From NCBI RefSeq assembly GCF_030530945.1, contig NZ_JAUMTZ010000001.1:144546-208545 (forward strand): a stretch of DNA of 64,000 nucleotides. Direction: 5' to 3'. Under the pieces are notes generated by a model. That model was not told where the DNA came from. It saw only the letters and a list, made by a program, of their open reading frames with translations, and did no database searches. This DNA comes from Kocuria sp. Its GTDB lineage: Bacteria; Actinomycetota; Actinomycetes; Actinomycetales; Micrococcaceae. The position numbers were made by a program, and so were the translations under genes. How positions within the stretch are numbered: position 1 is the stretch's first letter; each line of letters opens with the position of its first letter. Shown piece after piece: positions 50,745 through 58,862 of the stretch.

Positions 50745-51518
50745 TCAGCCCCTGCCCGTGAACTCCGGGGTCCGCTTCTCCTGGAAGGCCTTGAAGCCCT
50801 CGCTGTAGTCGGCGGTGGCGCACAGGGCGGTCTGGGCGGCGTTCTCCGCCTCCATGGACTCCCACAGCCCAATCCGCTGGTCCCGGATCTGTGCCACGAG
50901 CTCCTTGGAGGCCACGAACGCCTGCGTGGCACCGCGGGCCGCCTTCCGCACCCGCTCGAGCGTGAAGTCGAGCAGCTCCTCCGCGGGCACGGCGCGGGAG
51001 AACAGCCCTGCGGCCACAGCCTCCGCGCCGGTCATCAGCTCCGCCGTGTAGATCAGGTCCAGCGTGCGGTGCGCGCCCAGCCGCTCGGTGAACAGCGCGT
51101 GCCCGCCGGAGTCCAGGGTGGCCCCCAGGTTGGCGAACGGCGAGCCGATCTTCGCGTTCTCCGCCACGTACACCACGTCCGTGGCGATCGCCAGGCCCAG
51201 CCCCACACCCAGGCACGCCCCCTGCACCGCGGCGAACGTGGGTGCTGGGAAGCTCGACATCTGCCGCAGCAGGGGCGTGAGGGTTCCGGCCAGGTACCCC
51301 TCGGTGTCGTCCGTGGCGGGGTCCACCCCGGAGATGTCCCGCCCGGCGCAGAAGCCCCTGCCCTCCCCGGTCAGCAGCAGCGCGCGGACGCCCGCCCCCG
51401 CCGCCTCGGTGTACGCGGCGGCGAGCTCGCGCAGCGCGTCCTGGTCCAGCGAGTTCATCTTCTGCGGTGCGTTGAGCACCACGCGAGCGATCTCGTCCTC
51501 GATGGTCAGCTCGATCAC
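50745..51518 (-). CDS. paaG: Enoyl-CoA hydratase/isomerase, probable epoxyphenylacetyl-CoA isomerase
   Basis: 257 aa crotonase-fold protein downstream of paaE on the same strand. It has GFCAGRDISGVDP, GACLGVGLGLAIATDVVY and FANLGATLDSGGHALFTERLG. The Asp-Ser/Ala-Gly-Gly motif in place of the hydratase Glu region matches PaaG-type isomerases, which turn the ring epoxide into an oxepin. GAGGAG precedes the GTG start. A perfect GACGACGCCGC palindrome lies in the 107-base gap after paaE, so expression may be modulated there. Assignment rests on motif plus context. Confidence 0.78.
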   Translation of the reverse strand: MIELTIEDEIARVVLNAPQKMNSLDQDALRELAAAYTEAAGAGVRALLLTGEGRGFCAGRDISGVDPATDDTEGYLAGTLTPLLRQMSSFPAPTFAAVQGACLGVGLGLAIATDVVYVAENAKIGSPFANLGATLDSGGHALFTERLGAHRTLDLIYTAELMTGAEAVAAGLFSRAVPAEELLDFTLERVRKAARGATQAFVASKELVAQIRDQRIGLWESMEAENAAQTALCATADYSEGFKAFQEKRTPEFTGRG

Positions 51519-51575
51519 GGTGTTCTCCTCGGCGTTCTCGGGTCCCCCGCGCGGTGCGGGAGCGGGCTCAGACGG

Positions 51576-51611
51576 CGACGACGCCGCCCGGGTGCCGGTG
51601 CGGCGTCGTCG
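51576..51611. repeat. GACGACGCCGC-family perfect hairpin between paaE and paaG
   Basis: CGACGACGCCGC (51576-51587) and GCGGCGTCGTCG (51600-51611) are perfect 12 bp arms with a 12-base loop, CCGGGTGCCGGT. It lies 15 bases after the paaE stop, where it could form a transcript-ending or -stabilising hairpin. Confidence 0.8.
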
Positions 51612-51625
51612 TCGTGATCGGTGGG

Positions 51626-52828
51626 TCAGGCGTCGAAGTCCACGCTCAACTCGTCCGAGGTGGGGCGGGTCTGGCACGTGAGCACGTAGCCTGCGTCCAC
51701 CTCGTCCTTCTCGAGCGCGAAGTTCTCCTCCATCTCGAAGTCGCCCCGGGTGACCTTGGCGCGGCACGTGCCGCACACACCGCCCGCACACGCGAAGGGG
51801 ACGTCCGGGCGCACGCGCAGCGCGGCGTTGAGCACGGTCTCCGCCGCGGACTTGGGGGACTCCACCTGGGCGGAGGTGCCGTCCAGGTTGAAGACGATCT
51901 TGTAGTTCTCGCCCTTGGGGTCCGCCACGACCGGGCGGCCCTGCTGACCCTGCGGCGCGGTGGGCCTGCCCGTGGTGAACAGCTCGAAGCGCACGCGGGA
52001 CTCGTCCACGCCGCGCTCCCTGAGCACGTCCCGGCACAGCTGCACGAGCTCGAACGGCCCGCACAAGAACCACTCGTCCGCGGAGTCCACCTGGATCACG
52101 TGGTCCAGCAGCTCCTCGAGCTTGTCGTGGTCGATCCGCCCGGACATCAGCGGGGAGATCCGCTGCTCGCGGGAGAGCACGTGGTGCACGGCCAGGCGCG
52201 CGGGGTACTTGTCCTTGAGGTCCCCCAGCTCCTCCGCGAACATCACGTCCATGGACGAGCGGTTGGCGTAGACCACGTCCATCTGGGCGGTGTCCGAGGC
52301 GCGCAGCAACGCGCGGGCGATCGCCATGATGGGAGTGATCCCGGAACCGGCGGCGAAGGCCACCAGGTGCACGTTGCGCTTCCTGGCCACCTCCTTCTCC
52401 GCGAGCTTCTCGGGATCGTTCATGGAGGTGATGTTGACCTTGGAGGTGAACGCACCCTGCGGGTTCATCACGTCCAGGGTGTCCCCGGCGGCCAGCTGCT
52501 CGTTGGCCCACGTGGAGAACACGCCGCCCATGTCCTTCTTGACGGCCACGCGGATCTCACCCGGGGTGGGCTCCGCGCAGATCGAGTAGGAGCGGCGCAC
52601 CTCGTGGCCGTCGATCATGGCGCGGATGGCCACGTACTGGCCCGGGAGGTAGTCGTAGTCCGCCACGAGGTCCTCGGGGACGTCGAACGTGACCTCCACG
52701 GAGTCGGAGGTCAGCCTGCGCACCTCCGAGACGGTGAGGGTGTTGAACGTGGCGCGGCGCCTGCCGCCCCCCGCGCTGGCCTCGGTGGCGTCCTCCAGAG
52801 CGGAGGTGTCCGCGGTTTCGCTCGTCAT
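51626..52828 (-). CDS. paaE: Phenylacetyl-CoA epoxidase reductase subunit
   Basis: 400 aa. Passes electrons from NADPH through FAD and a 2Fe-2S cluster to the PaaABC oxygenase. It has the FAD-binding RRSYSIC, the nucleotide pocket FAAGSGITPIMAIARALL and CGPFELV, and C-terminal plant-type ferredoxin cysteines CAGGVCGTCRAKV with a later LTCQ. The first 25 residues are an Ala/Thr-rich lead. Its ATG overlaps the paaD stop by one base. Confidence 0.94.
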   Translation of the reverse strand: MTSETADTSALEDATEASAGGGRRRATFNTLTVSEVRRLTSDSVEVTFDVPEDLVADYDYLPGQYVAIRAMIDGHEVRRSYSICAEPTPGEIRVAVKKDMGGVFSTWANEQLAAGDTLDVMNPQGAFTSKVNITSMNDPEKLAEKEVARKRNVHLVAFAAGSGITPIMAIARALLRASDTAQMDVVYANRSSMDVMFAEELGDLKDKYPARLAVHHVLSREQRISPLMSGRIDHDKLEELLDHVIQVDSADEWFLCGPFELVQLCRDVLRERGVDESRVRFELFTTGRPTAPQGQQGRPVVADPKGENYKIVFNLDGTSAQVESPKSAAETVLNAALRVRPDVPFACAGGVCGTCRAKVTRGDFEMEENFALEKDEVDAGYVLTCQTRPTSDELSVDFDA

Positions 52829-53418
52829 CAATGCACCTTGAAGTAGTCGAATGGTTCTTTGCAGTCGTCGCAGACCCACAGGGCCTTGCAGGAGGTGGAG
52901 CCGAAGCGGGTCATCTCGTGCGTGCGCAGGGACTGGCACCGCGGGCACTTCACCGCGAGGCTCAGCCGCACCGGTCCGGAGTTGTGGCCGGCGGCGGTGC
53001 GTCCCGTGGGCGGGGCGATCCCGTACTCGGCGAGCTTGGCCCGACCCCCGGGGGACATCCAGTCCGTGGTCCACGCGGGGCGCAGCACCTGCACCACGCG
53101 CACGTTCTGGTAGCCCGCGGCGGTGACCACCGCCTCCAGGTCCGCGGCCATGGTGTCCATGGCGGGACAGCCGGAGTACGTGGGAGTGATCACCACCACG
53201 GTCTCGTCCTCCCCGGCGACGACGTCCCGCAGGACGCCCAGGTCCTCGAGCGTGAGCACGGGAACCTCGGGATCGCACACCGTGGCCGCGACGTCCCACA
53301 GGGCGGCGTCACGCGGATCGCTGGGTCGCCGCGAGGGTCCCAGGGGCACCTCGCGGGGCGCCACGCCCCCCGTGGGGGGCAGCGAGCGGGGCGGAACGCG
53401 GGAGAACACGGAGCTCAC
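52828..53418 (-). CDS. paaD: PaaD, phenylacetyl-CoA epoxidase Fe-S assembly/maturation protein
   Basis: 196 aa. The MIP18/DUF59-like domain reads WDVAATVCDPEVPVLTLEDLGVLRDV and TYSGCPAMDTMAADLE. A C-terminal zinc ribbon (KCPRCQSLRTHEMTRFGSTSCKALWVCDDC) precedes EPFDYFK. It is needed for epoxidase activity, probably in cluster insertion into PaaE or maturation of the oxygenase. The GTG start overlaps the paaC stop by four bases. The N-terminal ~30 residues are Pro-rich. Confidence 0.92.
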   Translation of the reverse strand: MSSVFSRVPPRSLPPTGGVAPREVPLGPSRRPSDPRDAALWDVAATVCDPEVPVLTLEDLGVLRDVVAGEDETVVVITPTYSGCPAMDTMAADLEAVVTAAGYQNVRVVQVLRPAWTTDWMSPGGRAKLAEYGIAPPTGRTAAGHNSGPVRLSLAVKCPRCQSLRTHEMTRFGSTSCKALWVCDDCKEPFDYFKVH

Positions 53419-54251
53419 CACGTGGCGCCGGGATGCTGGCGGGCGAGCCACTGCATCTCGGCGAGGATGTACCCGCGGTACTCGGAGTAGGCGCCGTCCC
53501 GCGGGGCGGCGGACAGCCGCGCCTGGGCCACGTTCGGAACCTCCAGCCCTGCCTCGGCCAGCAGCGCGTTCACGCGGTCCATGGTGGGCTCGCGCAGCGT
53601 GGAGGGGCGCACGGCGACGCCCTCGAGCTCGTCGTGCAGCGGCTCGTCCGCGAACAGCTCGTCCAGGTAGGGCCACATGTAGTAGAGCCCCTCCTGGATC
53701 CGCCGCTTGGACTCCTCGGTGCCGAGCCCCAGGCGCAGGATCCACTGGGCCGCGTGGTCCTGGTGGTACTCCACCTCCTTGAGGGCCTTGTCCGCGATGG
53801 CCGCGAGCGTCTGGTCCGTGGAGGACTGCAGCGCCGAGTAGAGCTCGTACTGGTAGAAGGAGAACAGCAGCTGACGGGCGATGGTTTGCCCGAAGTCCCC
53901 GTTCTCCTGCTCCACGAGGCGCACGGAGCGGAACTCCTCCTCGTTGCGGAAGTACGCGAGCTCGTCCTCGGTCTTGCCCCACGCGGAGCCCGCGTAGGTG
54001 AGCAGGAACCGCGCGTGGCCGATGAGGTCCAGCGCGATGTTGCCGAGCGCGATGTCCTCCTCGAGCTCAGGGGCGCGGGAGATCCACCAGCCCAGACGCT
54101 GGGACAGCATCAGGGCGTCGTCGCCGAGCCGCAGCGCGTACTGGGCCACGGCCTCCGGCGCGCGACCACCCGTCTCCGCGATCTCCTCGGCGGTGATGGC
54201 GTCCCCCGCGGACTGCTTGGTGGCGGAGTCGTGGGAGGCGAAGGCGCTCAC
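53415..54251 (-). CDS. paaC: Phenylacetyl-CoA epoxidase structural subunit
   Basis: 278 aa ferritin-like helical protein pairing with PaaA. Hallmarks: QYALRLGDDALMLSQRLGWWISRAPELEEDIALGNIALDLIGHARFLLTYAG and EVEYHQDHAAQWILRLGLGTEES. It scaffolds the di-iron subunit in the ring epoxidation of phenylacetyl-CoA. The GTG start overlaps the paaB stop by four bases. Confidence 0.94.
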   Translation of the reverse strand: MSAFASHDSATKQSAGDAITAEEIAETGGRAPEAVAQYALRLGDDALMLSQRLGWWISRAPELEEDIALGNIALDLIGHARFLLTYAGSAWGKTEDELAYFRNEEEFRSVRLVEQENGDFGQTIARQLLFSFYQYELYSALQSSTDQTLAAIADKALKEVEYHQDHAAQWILRLGLGTEESKRRIQEGLYYMWPYLDELFADEPLHDELEGVAVRPSTLREPTMDRVNALLAEAGLEVPNVAQARLSAAPRDGAYSEYRGYILAEMQWLARQHPGATW

Positions 54252-54544
54252 AGGTGCTTCACCCCTTCGCTCTTGGTGTAGTACGTGGCGTGGCGGTAGC
54301 TCTTGCCCTGCGCGGACTCGAAGTACCCGCCCTTGGAGTCGGGGTCCGAGGCCGTGATGGCGTCCGCGGGCACCACCCACACGCTCGTGCCCTCGTTGCG
54401 GCGCGTGTACAGGTCACGCGCGTTGCGCACGGCCATGGTGGCGTCCGGGGCGTGCAGCGAGCCCGCGTGCACGTGGGACAGCCCGCGCGAGGAGCGCACG
54501 AAGACCTCCCACAGGGGCCAGTTGCCGGTCTGGTTCTCGCTCAT
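54248..54544 (-). CDS. paaB: Phenylacetyl-CoA epoxidase subunit PaaB
   Basis: 98 aa small subunit. Typical text: WPLWEVFVRSSRGLSHVHAGSLHA, then NARDLYTRRNEGTSVWVVPADAI and SYRHATYYTKSEGVKHL. It bridges PaaAC heterodimers in the complex. It starts two bases after the paaA stop and overlaps paaC by four, so the operon is tightly coupled. Confidence 0.95.
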   Translation of the reverse strand: MSENQTGNWPLWEVFVRSSRGLSHVHAGSLHAPDATMAVRNARDLYTRRNEGTSVWVVPADAITASDPDSKGGYFESAQGKSYRHATYYTKSEGVKHL

Positions 54545-54546
54545 GC

Positions 54547-55608
54547 TCAGGCTCCGATCAGCTCGGCGGAGCCGCGGCCCGCCATCACGGTGGTCTCGTC
54601 GATCCCGGTCTCCGCCCCGGCGGACGACGCCGCCGCGCTGGCCTCTGCGGCCTCGCGCGCCTGCCGCTGGGCGTACGCCTCCGCGGCCTCGCGGACCCAT
54701 GCGCCCTGGGCGTGGGCCTCGCGGCGGCGCTTCATGCGCTGCACGTTGCACGGGCCGGAACCCTTGATCACGGACATGAACTCGTTCCAGTCCAGCTGGC
54801 CGTAGTCGTAGTGCCCGCGCTCCTCGTTCCACTTCAGGTCCGGGTCCGGCAGGGTCAGGCCCAGGGCCTCGGCCTGCGGCACGATCATGTCCACGAAGCG
54901 CTGGCGCAGCTCGTCGTTGGAGAAGCGCTTGATGTTCCACTCCATGGACTGCTGCGAGTTGGGGGAGTCCGCGTCCGGCGGGCCGAACATCTGCAGGGCG
55001 GGGCCGTAGAAGCGGTTCACGGCGTCCTGTGCCATCTGCTTCTGCGCCTCGGTGCCGTGGGAGAGCTCGTAGAGGATCTCCCAGCCCTGGCGCTGGTGGA
55101 AGGACTCCTCCTTGCAGATGCGCACCATGGCGCGACCGTACGGGCCGTAGGAGGCGCGGCACAGCGGGACCTGGTTGCAGATCGCGGCGCCGTCCACGAG
55201 CCAGCCGATCGCGCCCATGTCCGCCCAGGTGCGGGCCGGGTAGTTGAAGATCGAGGAGTACTTGGCCTTGCCGCTCAGCAGCTGCTCGTTGAGCACGGAG
55301 CGCGGGGTGCCCAGGGTCTCCGCGGCGGAGTAGAGGTACAGCCCGTGGCCGGCCTCGTCCTGGACCTTGGCCATGAGCACGGCCTTGCGCTTGAGGCTCG
55401 GGGCGCGGGTGATCCAGTTGGCCTCCGGCTGCATGCCGATGATCTCCGAGTGCGCGTGCTGGGAGACCTGGCGGGTCAGGCTCTTGCGGTAGGCCTCCGG
55501 CATCCAGTCGCGGGGCTCCACGCGGGAGTCCTCGCTGATGAGGTGCTCGAAGTGCTGCTGCTCGGCGGAGGTCTCCGCCTGGTTCGCAGCGGTGGTCTGC
55601 TCAGTCAT
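54547..55608 (-). CDS. paaA: Phenylacetyl-CoA epoxidase catalytic subunit
   Basis: 353 aa di-iron oxygenase subunit that epoxidises the aromatic ring of phenylacetyl-CoA. Iron-ligand helices are visible in KVQDEAGHGLYLYSAAETLG and RICKEESFHQRQGWEILYEL, with the substrate region PDPDLKWNEERGHYDYGQLDWNEFM. GAGGA precedes the ATG. First gene of paaABCDE-G. The C-terminal tail (EASAAASSAGAETG) is encoded by GACGACGCCGCCGC at 54623 and looks added. A TetR-type operator overlaps the upstream promoter. Confidence 0.95.
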   Translation of the reverse strand: MTEQTTAANQAETSAEQQHFEHLISEDSRVEPRDWMPEAYRKSLTRQVSQHAHSEIIGMQPEANWITRAPSLKRKAVLMAKVQDEAGHGLYLYSAAETLGTPRSVLNEQLLSGKAKYSSIFNYPARTWADMGAIGWLVDGAAICNQVPLCRASYGPYGRAMVRICKEESFHQRQGWEILYELSHGTEAQKQMAQDAVNRFYGPALQMFGPPDADSPNSQQSMEWNIKRFSNDELRQRFVDMIVPQAEALGLTLPDPDLKWNEERGHYDYGQLDWNEFMSVIKGSGPCNVQRMKRRREAHAQGAWVREAAEAYAQRQAREAAEASAAASSAGAETGIDETTVMAGRGSAELIGA

Positions 55609-55675
55609 GGTGTGTCCTCGGGTCACGGGTGAGATGGGAGCGGAGGGTGAACTCGGTACGCTGCCGACGATAATA

Positions 55676-55692
55676 ACTGACCGCTCGTTCAG
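55676..55692. promoter_or_regulatory. PaaR-type operator at the paaA promoter
   Basis: ACTGACCGCTCGTTCAG is an imperfect palindrome (CTGA...TCAG) embedded in AT-rich sequence. On the minus strand it lies just upstream of TTATTAT, a likely -10, so binding would block transcription of paaA. It closely matches two other sites at 55816 and 61011. Confidence 0.75.
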
Positions 55693-55784
55693 AATATAGG
55701 CCCTCCGTGTGGTCGTCAACACATTCTGCGCCCGCCGGGGCGGAGCCCGTCAACGACCGCAGCGGCGCAACGGAACGGGAGCAC

Positions 55785-55801
55785 GTTGACACGCGTCACA
55801 T
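55785..55801. promoter_or_regulatory. Weak CRP/GlxR-like site in the paa divergent region
   Basis: GTTGA-CACGCG-TCACA keeps the right half-site and most of the left half-site of TGTGA-N6-TCACA. It lies between paaA and paaI, where carbon-source control of paa genes would be expected, but the match is imperfect. Confidence 0.3.
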
Positions 55802-55815
55802 TTCGGGGTTGTCTA

Positions 55816-55832
55816 CTGACCGATCGTTCACG
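55816..55832. promoter_or_regulatory. PaaR-type operator at the paaI promoter
   Basis: CTGACCGATCGTTCACG, preceded by TA, shares TACTGACCGATCGTTC exactly with the site before paaZ. It is about 21 bases upstream of the paaI start codon. Confidence 0.75.
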
Positions 55833-55852
55833 AAATCTCCGAGGAGCGCACC

Positions 55853-56263
55853 GTGCCACACCATCCTGTTCTCGATGGAGACCGAGCCTCCGAGTGGCTG
55901 GGCATCACGGTGCGGCGGGCGGACCCCGGGCACTGCGAGATCTCCATGGTGGTGCGGGAGGAGATGGTCAACGGCTTCGGCATCGCCCACGGCGGCATGA
56001 TCTTCTCCCTGGCGGACACCTGCTTCGCCATGACCTGCAACGACCCGGACCCGGACGGCACCACCATGACCGTGGCGCAGGGCGTTGACATCAACTTCCT
56101 CAGCTCAGCCCACCCCGGGCAGACGCTGGTGGCCGAGGGCCGCCAGATCGCCACCACGGGGCGCAGCAGCCTCTGCGACATCACCGTCACCACCGCCGAG
56201 GGCGAGGTCATCGCCCAGTTCCGTGGCCGCAGCCGCACCGTTCCCCGCCGTCAGAAAGCGTGA
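55853..56263 (+). CDS. paaI: PaaI-type acyl-CoA thioesterase
   Basis: 136 aa hotdog-fold enzyme. It has LGITVRRADPGHCEISMVV, the active-site helix NGFGIAHGGMIFSLADTCFA, and GVDINFLSSAHPGQTL. It frees CoA from stalled phenylacetate-pathway intermediates such as hydroxyphenylacetyl-CoA. GGAG lies 8 bases before the GTG start. Its stop overlaps the paaK GTG by four bases, so the pair is co-translated. Confidence 0.92.
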   Translation: MPHHPVLDGDRASEWLGITVRRADPGHCEISMVVREEMVNGFGIAHGGMIFSLADTCFAMTCNDPDPDGTTMTVAQGVDINFLSSAHPGQTLVAEGRQIATTGRSSLCDITVTTAEGEVIAQFRGRSRTVPRRQKA

Positions 56264-57606
56264 CCACCATGACCACCTGCTCCGTGCCCAATCCGTACCG
56301 TCCCGTGGACTCGCAGGACCCCTCCCAGCCGGATCCCGAGGAGCTCATGAGCCGGGACCAGATCGAGGCGCTGCAGACCGAGCGGCTGAACTGGACCCTC
56401 CACTACGCCTACGAGAACGTCCCCGCCTACCGGGAGCTCTTCGACGACCACGGCGTGCACCCGGACGACTTCCGCGAGCTCGAGGACCTGGCCAAGTTCC
56501 CGTACACGGACAAGGAGTTCCTGCGGCGGGCGTACCCCTTCAAGGCGCTGGCCACGCCCATGTCCGAGGTGCGCAGGATCCACGCGTCCTCCGGCACCAC
56601 GGGCCAGCCCACCGTGGTGGCCTACACCGAGGAGGACCTGCAGACGTGGGGCACCCTGGTGGCGCGCTGCTTCCGGCTGTCCGGGATCGCCCCCGGTGAC
56701 AAGGTGCACAACGCGTACGGCTACGGGCTCTTCACGGGCGGTCTGGGCGCGCACTACGGCGCCGAGCGGCTGAAGTGCGCCGTGATCCCCATGTCCGGCG
56801 GGCAGACCGAGAAGCAGGTCCAGCTGATCCGTGACTTCGAGCCGCAGGCCATCCTCTCCACGCCCACCTACCTGCTGACCATCGCGGACGGCTTCCGCAA
56901 GCTCGGTCTGGACCCGCGGGAGACCTCCCTGCGGCACGCCGTGCTGGGGGCGGAGCCGTGGACAGAGGAGATGCGCCACGAGATCGAGAAGACGTTCAAC
57001 ATCACGGCGTGCGACATCTACGGGCTCTCCGAGGTGATGGGCCCCGGCGTGGCCGGGGAGTCGTGCGAGTCCAAGGACGGCTCGCACATCTGGGAGGACC
57101 ACTTCCGCCCGGAGATCATCGACCCCTTCGACGACACCGTGCTGCCCACCGGCCGCCCCGGGGAACTGGTCTTCACCGCGCTGACCAAGCAGGCGCTGCC
57201 GATCATCCGCTACCGCACGCACGACCTCACCCGGCTGCTGCCCGGCACCGCCCGCCCGGGCCACCGCCGCATGGGCCGCATCACGGGGCGCTCGGACGAC
57301 ATGATCATCCTGCGCGGTGTGAACCTGTTCCCGTCCCAGATCGAGGAGCTCGCGCTGAAGATCCCGGCGCTCTCACCCCACTTCACCCTGGAGATCACCC
57401 GGCCGAACCGCATGGACCAGATGACCATCCACATCGAGCGCCGCGAGGACGCCACCCTGGAGGACGCCCAGGAGGGCGGGCGCCGGCTGCAGCACGAGAT
57501 CAAGACGAAGATCGGCTCCAGTGCCGCGATCGACATCGCCGAGCCCGGCACCCTGGAGCGCTCCTCCGGGAAGCTGCGCCGCATCTACGACCGCCGCGAC
57601 AAGTAG
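56260..57606 (+). CDS. paaK: Phenylacetate-CoA ligase
   Basis: 448 aa. Activates phenylacetate to phenylacetyl-CoA with ATP, the committing step of the pathway. Motifs: HASSGTTGQPTVVAYTEEDL (P-loop), GYGLFTGGLGAHYGAE, YGLSEVMGPGVAGE, YRTHDLTRLLPG, RITGRSDDMIILRGVNLFPSQIE and the C-terminal SSGKLRRIYDRR with the catalytic Lys. GTG 56260 overlaps the paaI stop; an ATG at 56269 is the alternative start. Confidence 0.95.
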   Translation: MTTMTTCSVPNPYRPVDSQDPSQPDPEELMSRDQIEALQTERLNWTLHYAYENVPAYRELFDDHGVHPDDFRELEDLAKFPYTDKEFLRRAYPFKALATPMSEVRRIHASSGTTGQPTVVAYTEEDLQTWGTLVARCFRLSGIAPGDKVHNAYGYGLFTGGLGAHYGAERLKCAVIPMSGGQTEKQVQLIRDFEPQAILSTPTYLLTIADGFRKLGLDPRETSLRHAVLGAEPWTEEMRHEIEKTFNITACDIYGLSEVMGPGVAGESCESKDGSHIWEDHFRPEIIDPFDDTVLPTGRPGELVFTALTKQALPIIRYRTHDLTRLLPGTARPGHRRMGRITGRSDDMIILRGVNLFPSQIEELALKIPALSPHFTLEITRPNRMDQMTIHIERREDATLEDAQEGGRRLQHEIKTKIGSSAAIDIAEPGTLERSSGKLRRIYDRRDK

Positions 57607-57701
57607 CCCTCGCCGTGGCCCCGGTCCCCGGTGGGACGGGCCCAGGTGACGACCCGGTAGCCTGGACATCCCGTTCCCCCGGAAGATCGAGGCCCGCGTC
57701 C

Positions 57702-58325
57702 ATGCCCACCGAGCTCCAGCCCGCCGCCGACGACGGCGTCTCCGCGCCCCGGCGCGGCCGTCCCGGCTACGACCGCGAGACCCTGCTGTCCGTGTGCGTG
57801 GACGTCTTCAACCGCTACGGCTACGACGCGACCTCCATGGGGATGCTGTCCAAGCACCTGGGCATCTCCAAGTCCGCGATCTACCACCACGTGGAGTCCA
57901 AGGAGGAGATTCTCGGGCAGGCCCTGGACCGGGCACTGGATGCCCTGGAGGAGACCTTCGCCGCCGTGCTCTCGGGTGGCGGGGGCCCGGTGATCCAGCT
58001 CGAGCAGATCCTGGACGGCACCGTGCGGGTGCTCGTGGCTCAGATGCCGTACGTGACCCTGCTGCTGCGGCTGCGCGGGAACTCGGAGGTGGAGGAGGCG
58101 GCCCTGCAGCGCCGTCGTGCCTTGACCCGCACGGTGGAGGACCTGGTGCGGCAGGCGCAGGAGCGGGGGGAGCTGCGCACGGACATCTCCGGGAAGTCCG
58201 CGCCGCGTCTGATGCTGGGCATGGTCAACTCGATCGTGGACTGGTACCAGCCCGGCCGCTCGGGCAGCGTGGACCAGCTCGCGGCCACCGTGGTGACCAT
58301 GGTCTTCGCGGGCCTGCGGGCGTAG
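57702..58325 (+). CDS. paaR: TetR-family regulator, probable PaaR
   Basis: 207 aa. The TetR helix-turn-helix is clear: YDRETLLSVCVDVFNRYGYDATSMGMLSKHLGISKSAIYHHVESKEEIL. The C-terminal helical domain would bind an aryl-CoA. Position in the paa region and three matching TGACCGnTCGTTC palindromes at paaA, paaI and paaZ suggest it is the local repressor, released by phenylacetyl-CoA. TAGCCT at 57659 is a likely -10, and GAGG lies upstream of the ATG. The first 18 residues are an Ala/Asp tail. Confidence 0.85.
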   Translation: MPTELQPAADDGVSAPRRGRPGYDRETLLSVCVDVFNRYGYDATSMGMLSKHLGISKSAIYHHVESKEEILGQALDRALDALEETFAAVLSGGGGPVIQLEQILDGTVRVLVAQMPYVTLLLRLRGNSEVEEAALQRRRALTRTVEDLVRQAQERGELRTDISGKSAPRLMLGMVNSIVDWYQPGRSGSVDQLAATVVTMVFAGLRA

Positions 58326-58372
58326 GCAGCCCTCCGCGGGATCCTCCGCCCCGTCCGATCTAGGGTGCGCCC

Positions 58373-58786
58373 ATGGAGTTCTCCCGTTCCCGAGCCATCG
58401 ACCGCGCCGCGCTGCTCCGCCTGTACGACGCCGTGGGGTGGAGCTCCTACACGCAGCGCCCAGAGGACTTCGGGCCGATGGTCGAGAACTCCTGGCTGGT
58501 GCTCTCCGCATGGGACGCGGGCGAGTTCGTGGGACTGGTGCGCGTGGTGGGGGACGGCGCCACGGTCGCCTACATCCAGGACCTCCTGGTGGCCCCGGGG
58601 CACCAGCGCCGCGGCATCGGACGGGCCCTGCTGACCGAGGTGCTGACCGACACGGCACGCATCCGCCAGGTCTACATCACCACGGACGACCCCGCCTGGA
58701 ACCGCCACGTGGTGGCGCTCTACCGTTCCCTGGGCTTCCGCCCCACCCCGGACCTCGGCTGCACCACGCTCGCGATCATGCGCTGA
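58373..58786 (+). CDS. GNAT-family N-acetyltransferase
   Basis: 137 aa. The acetyl-CoA loop reads YIQDLLVAPGHQRRGIGRALLTEVL, with GLVRVVGDGATVA before it and NRHVVALYRSLGFRP after. Substrate unknown. TAGGGT at 58361-58366 is exactly six bases from the ATG, a leaderless start. It sits between paaR and the convergent paaZ but nothing ties it to the pathway. Confidence 0.88.
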   Translation: MEFSRSRAIDRAALLRLYDAVGWSSYTQRPEDFGPMVENSWLVLSAWDAGEFVGLVRVVGDGATVAYIQDLLVAPGHQRRGIGRALLTEVLTDTARIRQVYITTDDPAWNRHVVALYRSLGFRPTPDLGCTTLAIMR

Positions 58787-58789
58787 CAC

Positions 58790-58824
58790 GGCGGAGAGAC
58801 CCCGCCTCGCGGGGCCTCTCCGCC
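58790..58824. terminator. Bidirectional terminator between GNAT and paaZ
   Basis: GGCGGAGAGACCCCGC pairs with GCGGGGCCTCTCCGCC around CTC, with one mismatch. It lies four bases after the GNAT stop codon, between convergent genes. Confidence 0.88.
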
Positions 58825-58862
58825 ACCCACGGGATTGCGGGGAGTCGACTCTCAGCGGATGC

